Positions 46,266 through 56,386 of a stretch of DNA of 64,000 bases are shown piece by piece. This DNA comes from Thiodubiliella sp900128405. GTDB lineage: Bacteria; Pseudomonadota; Gammaproteobacteria; PS1; Pseudothioglobaceae. The translations under genes and the position numbers were made by a program. Below the pieces are notes generated by a model. It made no database searches. It was not told the DNA's origin and saw only the letters and a list, made by a program, of their open reading frames with translations. How positions within the stretch are numbered: the first letter of the stretch is position 1; every line of letters starts with the position of its first letter. Where the stretch lies: NCBI GenBank assembly GCA_963682085.1, contig OY821614.1:124001-188000 (forward strand), given 5' to 3'.

Positions 46266-46417
46266 TTTTTTAAGATGTTTTAAAGAAAGGCTTAATAACT
46301 GTATAATAATCTGTTTTTTCATTATTTCTATAAATTTGGATTAGAGTAGAGTGTTGTAATACTTGTATATCTTATCAATCATAAGCAAATTATTTAGGAC
46401 TATTTTAGGATTATTTT

Positions 46418-49400
46418 ATGGAAGTTAAACCACAAGTGGAAGTTAAAGAGCAAGTAATTAGAGCGGTTAAAACCGTTAAATTAGAATCGCTCGAACAACA
46501 AAACATTGTTATTGAGCAAACACAATCCAAACATATCAAAGTCAAACCGGGTAATGCCTATCAAGTGATTTTACAAAAGCATGATGCTTCGTTAGAAATA
46601 GATTTTAATGTCTTGGCAAAAAAACAAGGCAGTGATTTGGTGTTGTTGTTAGATGATCAAACCACAGTTGTATTTGATGACTATTTTACGGTTTGCTTGG
46701 ATGGTGCTTTAGGTTGTGTGGTATCTTTGCCTTCTGAAGGCGGTTTGTATCATATTTCTGATGCACAATTTAAGGTGCTTGATGACGGCACTGAATTGGT
46801 TTATTTTTACGGCGATTCTGGGGCGTTGAAAGATATTCTCGCAAGTTCTCCTGATAATGACACTCTATCAGATTTTGTTGAACAACATAAAGAAGAAAGC
46901 TCCTCCCCTTATTTATATACAACATTAGGCTTGGGTGCGGTTGCCATTGCATTTGCAGTAAGTGGCGATTCTGACGATGATGATTCAACTAAATTTACTA
47001 TTTCAGGCAATATTAGTGCTGGACAAGTGATTGAAGGGCATGATTTAACATTAAAAGTTTATGATAAAAATGGCGACGAAGTGGACGCTGATGAGGCGAC
47101 TATTGAAGACAATGGCTCATTTTCTATCAATATTACAAAAGAATATACAGGGTATTTAATCGTTGAAGTTACCAGTAGTGGTGGAAAAAAGGATTACATC
47201 GATGAAGGCACTGGTGAAGAAAAAAGTTTATCAACCTCATTCAGATCAATCATTAAAGCAGAAGGCACAAAAGATATTACAGTGATGGTAAATCCGCTAA
47301 CTGAGATTGTTGTGCGTAAAACACTTGGTGATATAGAAGGGGCATCCGATGGCGAAGGAAAATTAAAGGATGTGAGCGATATAGAGACTGATTTTGCCAC
47401 TGCCAATACTGCAGTCAACAAAGCGTTTCATATGGAAGATGTAGATATTAGTAGCACCCAACCTGCGGTAGTTAATGCGGGTAGTTATGACAGTTCTGCC
47501 AGTGCTAATGCCAAGGTATTGGGGTATATATTATCTGGTATTTCTGGTATGGAGACCTATGACCGTAATGGCAAATTAGAGGATGAGAAAACCACAGTTA
47601 AAGTTTTAGAGGAAATGGTTGAAGCAATTGATGATAGTGGCGTGCTAAAGGAAACTGTAAAAGCAGATTTTTTAGCAGGTTTAAATCAAGCGGATGATAA
47701 GACAAACCCAGATAAAGATGATATACCAAGCAGTTATGGTGAACAATTTAAGAGCATTATCACCTACGCTGGAATAAAAATTAGCGACCATAAGGATGAC
47801 AATGATTTTGTTACAAATACAACAAATCAGACTATCACTGCCGCCCTTAAGACCGCATTAACAGGCAATGAAAAACTTTGGGGTAGTGTAGACAGTGGTG
47901 CAAGTTGGGAACATATCACTAATAAAATTAGTGGTAATAGCCTTGATATCTCATGGGATATGGATTTAAAAGAGGGTGATTATATTATTCAGTTTGCAAT
48001 TACTGCGAGTGCGATAACAGAATCAACAAAGGTAGGGGACAATATTAAAGGCGGAATTGCTTTACAATTTTACACATTAGACACCACGGCACCAGCACAG
48101 GCGACGATTGAAAAAGTGATTACTACAGACAATGCTAACCTTGCTAGTGGCGAAACAACTAACGATAGCACGCCAAGTATTCGTGTTTCTTTAAAGAATG
48201 GTGATAATATTATTGCAGAAAAAGACGATAGAATTCAGATAAAGGTAAATGACGGAACGAGTTCGGGTTACACCCACTCTAAATATGCAATACTGAGTGA
48301 AAATGATATTGAGAGAGGCTGGAAAGAAGTGGAGTTAAATGTCTTGAGTCCAAGTGAGAATAATGATAATAAGACATACAAATTTCAAGTAAGTATAATT
48401 GACCAAGCGGGCAATGAAAGCCCTTCATCAGGTATGTATTCAATTATTTACGATGGCGAGGTTGAGGCTTTAACGCTAGCATTGAAAGATGACACAGGTG
48501 AAAGTATTAAGGATAACATTACTAAAAACCAAAATATGACAATCGGCAACATTGAAAAAGGTGCCAAGATTGAATATATTTTAGATGGTGGCGATGAATG
48601 GAAAACACTTGCAAGTGATAAGATTACTTATACTGATAATAATGATGATGCCAAAGGGGTAGCGAAGATTGAGCTAGAGGAAGATGCCGTTTACAAAACG
48701 GGTAACATTAAAGTCAGACAAACTGACAGTGCGGGCAATACTAATACCGGTTCCGACATTGCAAAAAATGCGGAAAAATGGACGATTGACAACACAAAAG
48801 CTCTTTATGAAAAAGATGATAAACTGGATTTTGTCAAAATTTATGGAGATGATAACAGTATTCAAGTAAAGGAAGTTCGTATTACACTGAAATTTGATGA
48901 AGACATTGTAAAGCCCACTGATTTTGACAAGGACTCCTTTATTATTCAGAGTATTGATAATTCAAACCAGTCTAAGAATGAAATAATCAGCAAGGTTGAA
49001 GTAGAGAGTAAAAAAGTTATGATTTATATTTCAGGAAATATAAATGCAAATAGCATCCGTTTGTTATACAACCAAACTGACAATGACAAAGCCTTACAAG
49101 ACAAAGCAGGCAATAGTGTTGCTGAGATTTCCGAAAGTTCCTATGAGGTAGATAATATACCACCAGCACAGATAATCATTCAAAAAGCAATTACAGTTGA
49201 TAACTCTAATATTGCCAATGGAAAAACAACTAAAAACAGTTCAATAAGTATTCGTATTAATTTGATGGACTCTGAAGCAAACATTGAAGCAAAGCCGGGT
49301 GATAAAATTCAGATATTGCAAGATGGTTTTCATTCTCAATATGTGACGCTAGATGAAAGTGACATTGGTAATAAATACAAAGATATTGCATTATCATCAT

Positions 49401-52400
49401 CATTAAGCCCAGGAAGCAACAATGACGATAAAACCTATATTTTTGAAGCAAGAGTTATTGATCAAGTAGGCAACTTAGGGGCGTTATCAGAAGAGTTTTC
49501 AGTTATTTATGATAGCCATGTTGATACATTGACATTACACTTGAACGATACAGGAACTGACGAAAATGACGGTATTACCAATAACAAGACGATAACAATT
49601 AACAACATTGAGAAAGATGCCACAGTAGAATATACTTTAAATAATGGCAGCGATTGGATAACAGTTAATAATGATAGTATTAGTAATACAGATAAATTTT
49701 CGTTTGATTTGGGAGAGAATAGCTATGCCAGTGGCATTGTTCGGGCAAGGCAGACTGATAAAGCTGGCAACACAAGCGAAGTTAGCAATTTGAGACAATG
49801 GGAGATAGATACTACAGGGCCTACCTATGAGAAAGATGATGAACTGGATTTTGTCAGAATTTTCGGAGATGATAATAGTGCTATAGTAACAGAAGTTCGT
49901 ATTACACTAAGATTTGATGAAGACATTGTAAAGCCGACTGATTTTAACAAAGATTTTTTTACTGTTAAGAGTTTTAATGATGGTTCCACTAAGTCTAACA
50001 AAACAATCAGTAAGGTTGAGGTAGATGGCAAAGAAGTTGTGATTCATATCCTCGGCAATATAATTCAAGATAATATTGATTTATCGTATACTGCATCTAC
50101 ATCACAAGACGGTAATAAATCTTTGCAAGATAAAGCAGGAAATAATATTACTGATATTATTTCAAGTTTTTATACGGTGGACAATACACAACCACAACAG
50201 GTGGTGATTGACAAAGCAATCGTTGCTGGCAATGATCTTTCTAATAGAGATCTTGCTAGTGGAGATACTACCAACAATAGACTTATAAAAATTCGTGTTA
50301 ATTTGACAGATACTGATGCAGAATCAGGCGATAAAATTCAGATACTGAAAGATGATTCTCACTCTAAATATGTAACGCTAAATGAAAGTGATATTAATAA
50401 TCAATACAAAGACATTGATTTATCGTTACCAAATTCGAGTAATAATAATGATAAAACCTATGTTTTTGAAGCAAGAGTTATTAATGAAATGGGCAACTTA
50501 GGGATATTATCAGATAAATTTTCAATTACTTATGATAGCTATGTTGAAGCCTTGACATTGCACTTGAATGACACAGGAGTTAGTGGTAGCGACGGTATTA
50601 CTAATCAAGAAGAGGTAACAATTAACAACATTGAGAGTGATGCCACAGTAGAATATACTTTAAATAATGGTGGCGATTGGATAACAGTCAATAATAATAA
50701 CATTACCTATGAGGGCGATATAGGTAAATTTTCGTTTGATTTAACAAAGAATAGCACTTATGCTAGCAATGCTATTCAGGCGAGACAGACTGACAAAGCA
50801 GGCAATGTGAGTAATATTAAGAATACAACGCAATGGAAGATAGATACCACAGGGGCTATTTATGAGCCAGACAGTAAATTAGATTTTGTTAGAATTTTTG
50901 AAGATGATGAGAATACGGTTAAAGAGAGTAAGATTACATTGGCATTCAATGAAAAAATTGTAAAACCTTCTACCTTTGAAAAAAATTCTTTTACTATTAA
51001 AATTGGTGCAACTGAGAAGACAATAGATAGAGTTGAAGTTAATGATAATAAAGTATCTATTTATTTTTCAGGCGACATAATACCATCATCATCGTCATCA
51101 GATAAAATCCATATAAAATATCAGAATAACACTACCTCTGAAAAAAATTTACAAGATATAGCAGGTAATCAGATTGTCGACATAAGTGATAAAGAATACG
51201 ATGTTGATATATCAGCCCCTTCAAAGCCAAATATTACCAATATTATTGACGACCAAGGAACAACTAAAGGCGAAGTGGGTGATGGACAAACAACAGATGA
51301 CAGCTATTTAAAAATTAAAGTTTCTATTGGAAGTAATGTTGTTGCAGATGATATTTTGTTTTTTTACAATGACGGAAAGTATTTAATGACCTACAGGCTT
51401 ACCGAACAGGATATTGCCAACCAAAAAGCATCACCAATATTGAGTTTCGATACTTCAGTAAAAGGAGAGGCTTATAAATTAGGGGTTAAAATTCGCGATA
51501 AATCTGGCAATATGAGTGAAATGTCTGACATAAAGAATTTTACTGTTGACGCTGCAGTCAATGAACCCATTGTTAAATTACTAGACACAGGCTCATCTGA
51601 TGGGGATTACATTACCAGTAGCACTCTTGTTGAAGTTACTAGTATAGAGGAGGGTGCTTGGTGGGAGTATTCTGTTGATGGTGGCGACCATTGGATAACT
51701 TATGATTTTAAATCTGGAGAATTTAACACCATCAATGGTAAGAAAGTAAGTTCTACAGAAGATAAAACATATTCTTTTAAATTGAGTAAAAATACCACTT
51801 ATGACCGAAATGATATTCAAGTTCGTCAAACAGATAAGGCTGGAAATGAAGGCATTCGTAAAATTAGTTCCGAAGTGGTTATTGACGACATTGCACCTGA
51901 ATATCAATCGATAGTTGTTAGCGGACATATCGTTACTTTGATTTTTAGCGAAGATTTATATGATAATTTTAATACCACGAGTAGCAGTGCAACAAGTCGA
52001 TTTAAAGTGGAGGGTTATATAGTTAGCAGGGTAAACACTGAGGATAATAAAGTTCACCTTTCGGTTAACAAGTTAGCTGATGATGCAAGTGTACTTAAAA
52101 TAAATTACACCCAACCAACTAGTAGCAGTAGTTATTATTTGAAAGATAAGGCGGGTAATTTGGTTGTAAATTCAGGTGATTTAACAATTGGCACAGATGC
52201 AGGTAGCACATTCAATGGAAGTGATAATAAGGATACATATATAGGCGGATCAGGTGATGACATAATCACAGGTAGGGGAGGTGATGACACCTTAACGGGT
52301 GGTCTTGGTGCGGATATTTTTAATTACGATGCCACAACTGATGGTAATGATACTATTACTGATTTTACAATCGGTAGTGGTGGTGATAAATTGGATTTTA

Positions 52401-52603
52401 AGGATCTACTGAGTTACAGTTCGGCAGATGATTTAAGTAACTTTATAAAAGTTGAAGATAACACCTCTGGTGGCGATGTTGTGATTTCTATTGATGCGAA
52501 TGGTGATGGTAATGGCACAGATTTAACCGTTACTTTGGCTGGTATTGGCACGGGATCATTGAATTTACCAAATTTTGAAACAGATAACTTAATTGTGCTA
52601 TAA
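46418..52603 (+). CDS. Large BapA/RTX-type type I-secreted adhesin
   Basis: 2061 residues, no signal peptide. Residues 1-165 resemble the BapA-type N-terminal retention module, then a hydrophobic linker (about 168-187, YTTLGLGAVAIAFAVSG) and an acidic SDDDDS stretch. From about 555 to 1900 there are four large units beginning near residues 555, 911, 1254 and 1595 (DTTAPAQATIEK, VDNIPPAQIIIQ, VDNTQPQQVVID, VDISAPSKPNIT). The first three contain Ig-like domains ending in RQTDxAGN and a further domain with LDFVxIxxDD. The C-terminus has RTX calcium motifs (GGSGDDIITGRGGDDTLTGG) and a VC_A0849-type secretion signal (DxITDFxxGxGGDKLDFKDLL) ending in IVL. Export by the downstream genes is expected; the N-terminal module would hold it in the outer membrane. 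No LapG-type TAAG site was seen. Confidence 0.88.
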   Translation: MEVKPQVEVKEQVIRAVKTVKLESLEQQNIVIEQTQSKHIKVKPGNAYQVILQKHDASLEIDFNVLAKKQGSDLVLLLDDQTTVVFDDYFTVCLDGALGCVVSLPSEGGLYHISDAQFKVLDDGTELVYFYGDSGALKDILASSPDNDTLSDFVEQHKEESSSPYLYTTLGLGAVAIAFAVSGDSDDDDSTKFTISGNISAGQVIEGHDLTLKVYDKNGDEVDADEATIEDNGSFSINITKEYTGYLIVEVTSSGGKKDYIDEGTGEEKSLSTSFRSIIKAEGTKDITVMVNPLTEIVVRKTLGDIEGASDGEGKLKDVSDIETDFATANTAVNKAFHMEDVDISSTQPAVVNAGSYDSSASANAKVLGYILSGISGMETYDRNGKLEDEKTTVKVLEEMVEAIDDSGVLKETVKADFLAGLNQADDKTNPDKDDIPSSYGEQFKSIITYAGIKISDHKDDNDFVTNTTNQTITAALKTALTGNEKLWGSVDSGASWEHITNKISGNSLDISWDMDLKEGDYIIQFAITASAITESTKVGDNIKGGIALQFYTLDTTAPAQATIEKVITTDNANLASGETTNDSTPSIRVSLKNGDNIIAEKDDRIQIKVNDGTSSGYTHSKYAILSENDIERGWKEVELNVLSPSENNDNKTYKFQVSIIDQAGNESPSSGMYSIIYDGEVEALTLALKDDTGESIKDNITKNQNMTIGNIEKGAKIEYILDGGDEWKTLASDKITYTDNNDDAKGVAKIELEEDAVYKTGNIKVRQTDSAGNTNTGSDIAKNAEKWTIDNTKALYEKDDKLDFVKIYGDDNSIQVKEVRITLKFDEDIVKPTDFDKDSFIIQSIDNSNQSKNEIISKVEVESKKVMIYISGNINANSIRLLYNQTDNDKALQDKAGNSVAEISESSYEVDNIPPAQIIIQKAITVDNSNIANGKTTKNSSISIRINLMDSEANIEAKPGDKIQILQDGFHSQYVTLDESDIGNKYKDIALSSSLSPGSNNDDKTYIFEARVIDQVGNLGALSEEFSVIYDSHVDTLTLHLNDTGTDENDGITNNKTITINNIEKDATVEYTLNNGSDWITVNNDSISNTDKFSFDLGENSYASGIVRARQTDKAGNTSEVSNLRQWEIDTTGPTYEKDDELDFVRIFGDDNSAIVTEVRITLRFDEDIVKPTDFNKDFFTVKSFNDGSTKSNKTISKVEVDGKEVVIHILGNIIQDNIDLSYTASTSQDGNKSLQDKAGNNITDIISSFYTVDNTQPQQVVIDKAIVAGNDLSNRDLASGDTTNNRLIKIRVNLTDTDAESGDKIQILKDDSHSKYVTLNESDINNQYKDIDLSLPNSSNNNDKTYVFEARVINEMGNLGILSDKFSITYDSYVEALTLHLNDTGVSGSDGITNQEEVTINNIESDATVEYTLNNGGDWITVNNNNITYEGDIGKFSFDLTKNSTYASNAIQARQTDKAGNVSNIKNTTQWKIDTTGAIYEPDSKLDFVRIFEDDENTVKESKITLAFNEKIVKPSTFEKNSFTIKIGATEKTIDRVEVNDNKVSIYFSGDIIPSSSSSDKIHIKYQNNTTSEKNLQDIAGNQIVDISDKEYDVDISAPSKPNITNIIDDQGTTKGEVGDGQTTDDSYLKIKVSIGSNVVADDILFFYNDGKYLMTYRLTEQDIANQKASPILSFDTSVKGEAYKLGVKIRDKSGNMSEMSDIKNFTVDAAVNEPIVKLLDTGSSDGDYITSSTLVEVTSIEEGAWWEYSVDGGDHWITYDFKSGEFNTINGKKVSSTEDKTYSFKLSKNTTYDRNDIQVRQTDKAGNEGIRKISSEVVIDDIAPEYQSIVVSGHIVTLIFSEDLYDNFNTTSSSATSRFKVEGYIVSRVNTEDNKVHLSVNKLADDASVLKINYTQPTSSSSYYLKDKAGNLVVNSGDLTIGTDAGSTFNGSDNKDTYIGGSGDDIITGRGGDDTLTGGLGADIFNYDATTDGNDTITDFTIGSGGDKLDFKDLLSYSSADDLSNFIKVEDNTSGGDVVISIDANGDGNGTDLTVTLAGIGTGSLNLPNFETDNLIVL

Positions 52604-52611
52604 ACATTAAA

Positions 52612-54180
52612 ATGATTAAAAGAATAACTATTACCCTTTTGTTTTGCATTTTAGTAGTGAGTGCTAATGCACAAACACGAACCCATGGTGCGTTTAGTTT
52701 GCCAAATTTAATTAACAAAGCGATTGCTTATCATCCTAGCATTGAAAGTAGCATTTTTTTAGAGAATTCTGCCAAGGATGAGATAACTGGTGCTAAATGG
52801 CGTTACTTTCCCACCCCTAGTTTTTCAATTAAACAGGTTGGAGCCTCTAGCACAGATGTTAATTATGGGGGTGATGATCGTATTGCATTACTTAGTTTTT
52901 CCCAGCCTTTATGGGCAGGTGGTGCCATTGATGCGCAATTAGAAAATTCTAGAGAAAAATTTGCTGTAGCACATGAGGCAACTAGAGTTGCAGAGCGTGA
53001 ATTGGCATTAAAAGTAATTAGTGCTTATAGTCGTTGGTATGACAGTTTTTTAAAGAAAGAGGCGTATGGTAAAAGCAAAAAAGAGCATGATATGCTTAAT
53101 GTGCGTCTAAAGCGTCGTATTGAACAAGGTTTGTCCTCAACAAGTGATCTAAAGTTGGCTACTTCACGCGCCACTCAATCAGGCACAAGTTTAAATTCTG
53201 CTATTATTCAGCATGAAAATGCTTTGCGTAGTTTGGAAGAATTGCTAGGCTCAAAACTTGATTCAGAAGTATTAATTAGAGATTTTTATATTATTGAGTT
53301 TGATAATAACTTAGCAAGATTAAAAAGTAAGGCTTTGTCGATCAGCCCTCAAATTAAAAAAAATCAAGCCGAAAGTCGGGCGTTGAAGGCTGAATTAAAA
53401 CAAGCCAAAGCCAGTCTTTATCCGGGTCTTAGTTTAAGAGTTGAACGCCAATGGGGTGATTTTACGCGTTCTGAAAGTGAACCACAGAATCGTATATTTC
53501 TTGAGTTAAATAGTAGTCTTGGTGCTGGTTTGTCTAGTTTTTCGCAGGTTAAACAAATCAAACATCGTTATAAATCTTCACAGTCAAAAATTCAAGATGC
53601 AAAAAGTAAAATTGCACAGCAAATTGAACTAGATTGGGCATCTTCTCAGTCTTATAAACAACAACAAGAATTATTATTAGTCTCGTTGAAAAATATAAAA
53701 GAAGTGCAAAAATCATGGTATCGGCAGTTTTTAGCAGGGAGAAAACAATGGAATGAGGTGATGAATTCTATTCGTGAGGTGTCGCAATTAGAGGCACAAT
53801 TGGCGAATGTTTACGCCGAAACTGCAACTGTTAATTGGCGGATTTTTGTTTATGTGAAGCGGATAAATAGCATCCTTAAGCCATTTTCTAATGCCAAATC
53901 AAAGGCATTTAATGCAGATAAAACATTGTGGCATCCGGGGGTAAAAAATGCACCTAAATCAGGTATTTCTGATAAAGTATTGGATCTTGTTTTTGCCAAA
54001 GACAATGATGAGGCTGATAAAATTGTTTGGTTTGCCGATGTTGACACACATCAAAAAGCTATTAAAGCAGTGAAAGACGATGGTTTCAGTAATTTTATTA
54101 AAAAAATGGACAACTGGTCACCAGGCAAGAAAATATCTAACAAGCCCATTCAATCTTCACCAAAAGGCGAAGATAAGTGA
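52612..54180 (+). CDS. TolC-family outer-membrane channel of a type I system
   Basis: 522 residues starting eight bases after the adhesin stop. Signal peptide (MIKRITITLLFCILVVSANA). The TolC-type duplicated helical pattern is visible (LALKVISAYSRWYDSF, RRIEQGLSSTSDLKLATSRA, LEELLG, then QAKASLYPGLSLRV, QFLAGRKQWNEVMNSIREVS). It has about 90 extra C-terminal residues (from about 425) that are charged and may be periplasmic. It is likely dedicated to the adhesin upstream (LapE-like). Confidence 0.88.
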   Translation: MIKRITITLLFCILVVSANAQTRTHGAFSLPNLINKAIAYHPSIESSIFLENSAKDEITGAKWRYFPTPSFSIKQVGASSTDVNYGGDDRIALLSFSQPLWAGGAIDAQLENSREKFAVAHEATRVAERELALKVISAYSRWYDSFLKKEAYGKSKKEHDMLNVRLKRRIEQGLSSTSDLKLATSRATQSGTSLNSAIIQHENALRSLEELLGSKLDSEVLIRDFYIIEFDNNLARLKSKALSISPQIKKNQAESRALKAELKQAKASLYPGLSLRVERQWGDFTRSESEPQNRIFLELNSSLGAGLSSFSQVKQIKHRYKSSQSKIQDAKSKIAQQIELDWASSQSYKQQQELLLVSLKNIKEVQKSWYRQFLAGRKQWNEVMNSIREVSQLEAQLANVYAETATVNWRIFVYVKRINSILKPFSNAKSKAFNADKTLWHPGVKNAPKSGISDKVLDLVFAKDNDEADKIVWFADVDTHQKAIKAVKDDGFSNFIKKMDNWSPGKKISNKPIQSSPKGEDK

Positions 54181-54211
54181 TGGCAAATATTAATACAACC
54201 AAGGACATTCA

Positions 54212-56386
54212 ATGAGAAATAGTTTACTTGCTAGTCTTCAGCGTCTAGCACAACTCCAGCGTTCCCGTTTTGACAGGGTGGAACTTCAACAAGTTGTTGA
54301 GGATGAATTTGATGAGTCAATTGCCAAGTTGGTCGTATTAAAAGGCATTTGTTCAGAATTACTCCTGCGAACCCCTAAAAAAATAAAAACCGTTAACGAC
54401 CCATCTATATTACCAATGTTGATTTTTGATAAAGATCAAGGTTGGGGTGTGCTGAAAAGTCATAATGCTAAGGGAGAATGGATTGCCGAGTGGTTTTCTG
54501 CGGATAAGCATACTTGGTTAGAATTGGTCATTGAGGATTTAGAGGAGTATGAATTATTTGCCATTAATATGAAGAAAAAACTTGATGTCAGTAAGAGTCG
54601 AATTTTTCAAATGGTTAAGAGTGAAATTATCATCCATAAAAAATGGCTGATTAACGCTTCTGTGGCAGGGGTATTTATTAATATTGTTGCAGTAGCCAGT
54701 GCTTTTTATTCAATGCAAGTATATGACAGAGTTGTGCCAACAGGTGCTGCTCAAACTTTAATGGTATTAACCATTGGTGTTTTAGTCTTAACGCTGTTAG
54801 ATTTTATTGCTAAATTAGCGCGTGCAGGTTTGTATGAAAAACTGATTGAGAACATTGATAGGCGACTGTCCAGAGATGTGTATAAACGCTTTTTAGCGTT
54901 GCGTATGGATCAATTGCCAAAAAGTGTGGGTAGTTTAGCGTCGCAAATGCGTGGCTATGAGTCAGTGCGTTCTTTCTTATCTGCTATTACTACCTATTTG
55001 GTGGTGGATGTGCCGTTTGTTTTATTTTATATTTTATTGATTGTTGCCATTGCAGGTAAATTGGCACTTGTGCCAGTTGCATTTTTCTTCATTGCCACTG
55101 CAACAGGCTTGTATTTCCATAAAAAAATTGAAAGATTGGCAGACAATATTAACGAATCAGTTAACCTTAAAGTAGGTATGTTAGTCGAGTCGGTTGAAGG
55201 TGCGGAAACCATTAAATCAGGACAAGGTGGCTGGCGTATGCTTTCAAACTGGATGAATGTTACCGATGAAGGGCGTGGTTATGATTTAGAAATGAAGCGT
55301 ATGACTGACCAATCTCAATATATGGTAGCATTATTTCAGCAGTCTTCGTTTGTGATTATGGTAGCATTTGGTGCGATGATGATTGGTGGTGGCGGTTTAA
55401 CCATGGGTGGATTGATTGCTTGTTCCATTCTATCAGGTAGAATTTTAGCACCTGTTGCGCAAATTCCAGCACAGTTAGTGCAATGGGCAAATACCAAGTC
55501 GGCGATTAAATCTTTAGATGTGATTTGGGAATTAAAGTGTGATCATGATGGTATTGAACAGCCTATTACACCTGATAATTTAAAAACTGATTTCTTTATT
55601 GAAGAAAAAACGCAGTTTAATTATGGCAGTAAAGTGGCATTGGCATTGCCAGCAATGAGCATTAAATCAGGTGAGAAAGTTGGTATTTTAGGGCCAATTG
55701 GCTCAGGAAAGACTTCACTACTTCGTTTACTAAGTGGTATGTATAAGCCGAATTCAGGCAGGATTTTAATGAATGACATTGATTTGGCACACATCTCAAA
55801 ACCTATTTTGTCTGAAAATATTGGTTTTTTACAGCAAGAAGGTCGTTTATTTAAAGGCACTGTAAGGGAAAATCTAATTCTTGGATTGGTTGACCCGGGT
55901 GATGAAAAGATTTTAGCAGTGTCAAAAATGACTGGATTGCTAGACAGTGTTATTTCTGCTAGTGAAAAAGGGTTAGAGCATGAAATTTTTGAAGGTGGAC
56001 TGGGTTTATCTGGTGGTCAAAAGCAGTTATTAAACCTTACTCGGGTGGTATTGCGAGAGCCAAAAATATGGTTGTTAGATGAGCCAACGGCATCAGTTGA
56101 TAGGAATTTAGAAGCTTTGTTAATTGCTATGTTTAAGAAAACCATTAAACCAGAAGATACACTAGTCTTAGTCACTCACAAGATGGAAATGGTAGAATTG
56201 GTTGATCGTTTGATTGTGGTTAATAAAAATCAAATTGTATTAGATGGTCCAAAAGCAGAAGTGATTGCCGCACTCTCTGGTAAGCCACAAGGAAGAGGGG
56301 CATCACAAAAAGAGGGGCAGCCACAGCAACAAGCACAAGTAGCACAAACACAACCAAAGCCACAAGTAGAAGAGGAAAAATCATGA
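54212..56386 (+). CDS. Type I secretion ABC exporter (LapB/HlyB type)
   Basis: 724 residues. The first 130 residues are a C39-like domain without the catalytic Cys, as in RTX exporters. Membrane helices follow (about 150-310 and 385-420). The ATPase has Walker A GPIGSGKT (from Gly494), Q loop (FLQQEG), signature LSGGQ (from Leu599), Walker B IWLLDEPT (Asp623-Glu624) and the switch His (LVTHK). The C-terminus is a Gln/Pro-rich tail (QPQQQAQVAQTQPK). Its stop overlaps the next gene (ATGA), in operon with channel and adaptor. Confidence 0.93.
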   Translation: MRNSLLASLQRLAQLQRSRFDRVELQQVVEDEFDESIAKLVVLKGICSELLLRTPKKIKTVNDPSILPMLIFDKDQGWGVLKSHNAKGEWIAEWFSADKHTWLELVIEDLEEYELFAINMKKKLDVSKSRIFQMVKSEIIIHKKWLINASVAGVFINIVAVASAFYSMQVYDRVVPTGAAQTLMVLTIGVLVLTLLDFIAKLARAGLYEKLIENIDRRLSRDVYKRFLALRMDQLPKSVGSLASQMRGYESVRSFLSAITTYLVVDVPFVLFYILLIVAIAGKLALVPVAFFFIATATGLYFHKKIERLADNINESVNLKVGMLVESVEGAETIKSGQGGWRMLSNWMNVTDEGRGYDLEMKRMTDQSQYMVALFQQSSFVIMVAFGAMMIGGGGLTMGGLIACSILSGRILAPVAQIPAQLVQWANTKSAIKSLDVIWELKCDHDGIEQPITPDNLKTDFFIEEKTQFNYGSKVALALPAMSIKSGEKVGILGPIGSGKTSLLRLLSGMYKPNSGRILMNDIDLAHISKPILSENIGFLQQEGRLFKGTVRENLILGLVDPGDEKILAVSKMTGLLDSVISASEKGLEHEIFEGGLGLSGGQKQLLNLTRVVLREPKIWLLDEPTASVDRNLEALLIAMFKKTIKPEDTLVLVTHKMEMVELVDRLIVVNKNQIVLDGPKAEVIAALSGKPQGRGASQKEGQPQQQAQVAQTQPKPQVEEEKS

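Noticed and set aside
46985..47200. LapG-type cleavage site in the adhesin N-terminus
   Set aside because: No TAAG/PAAG sequence was found near the linker; the hydrophobic linker is AVAIAFAVSG.
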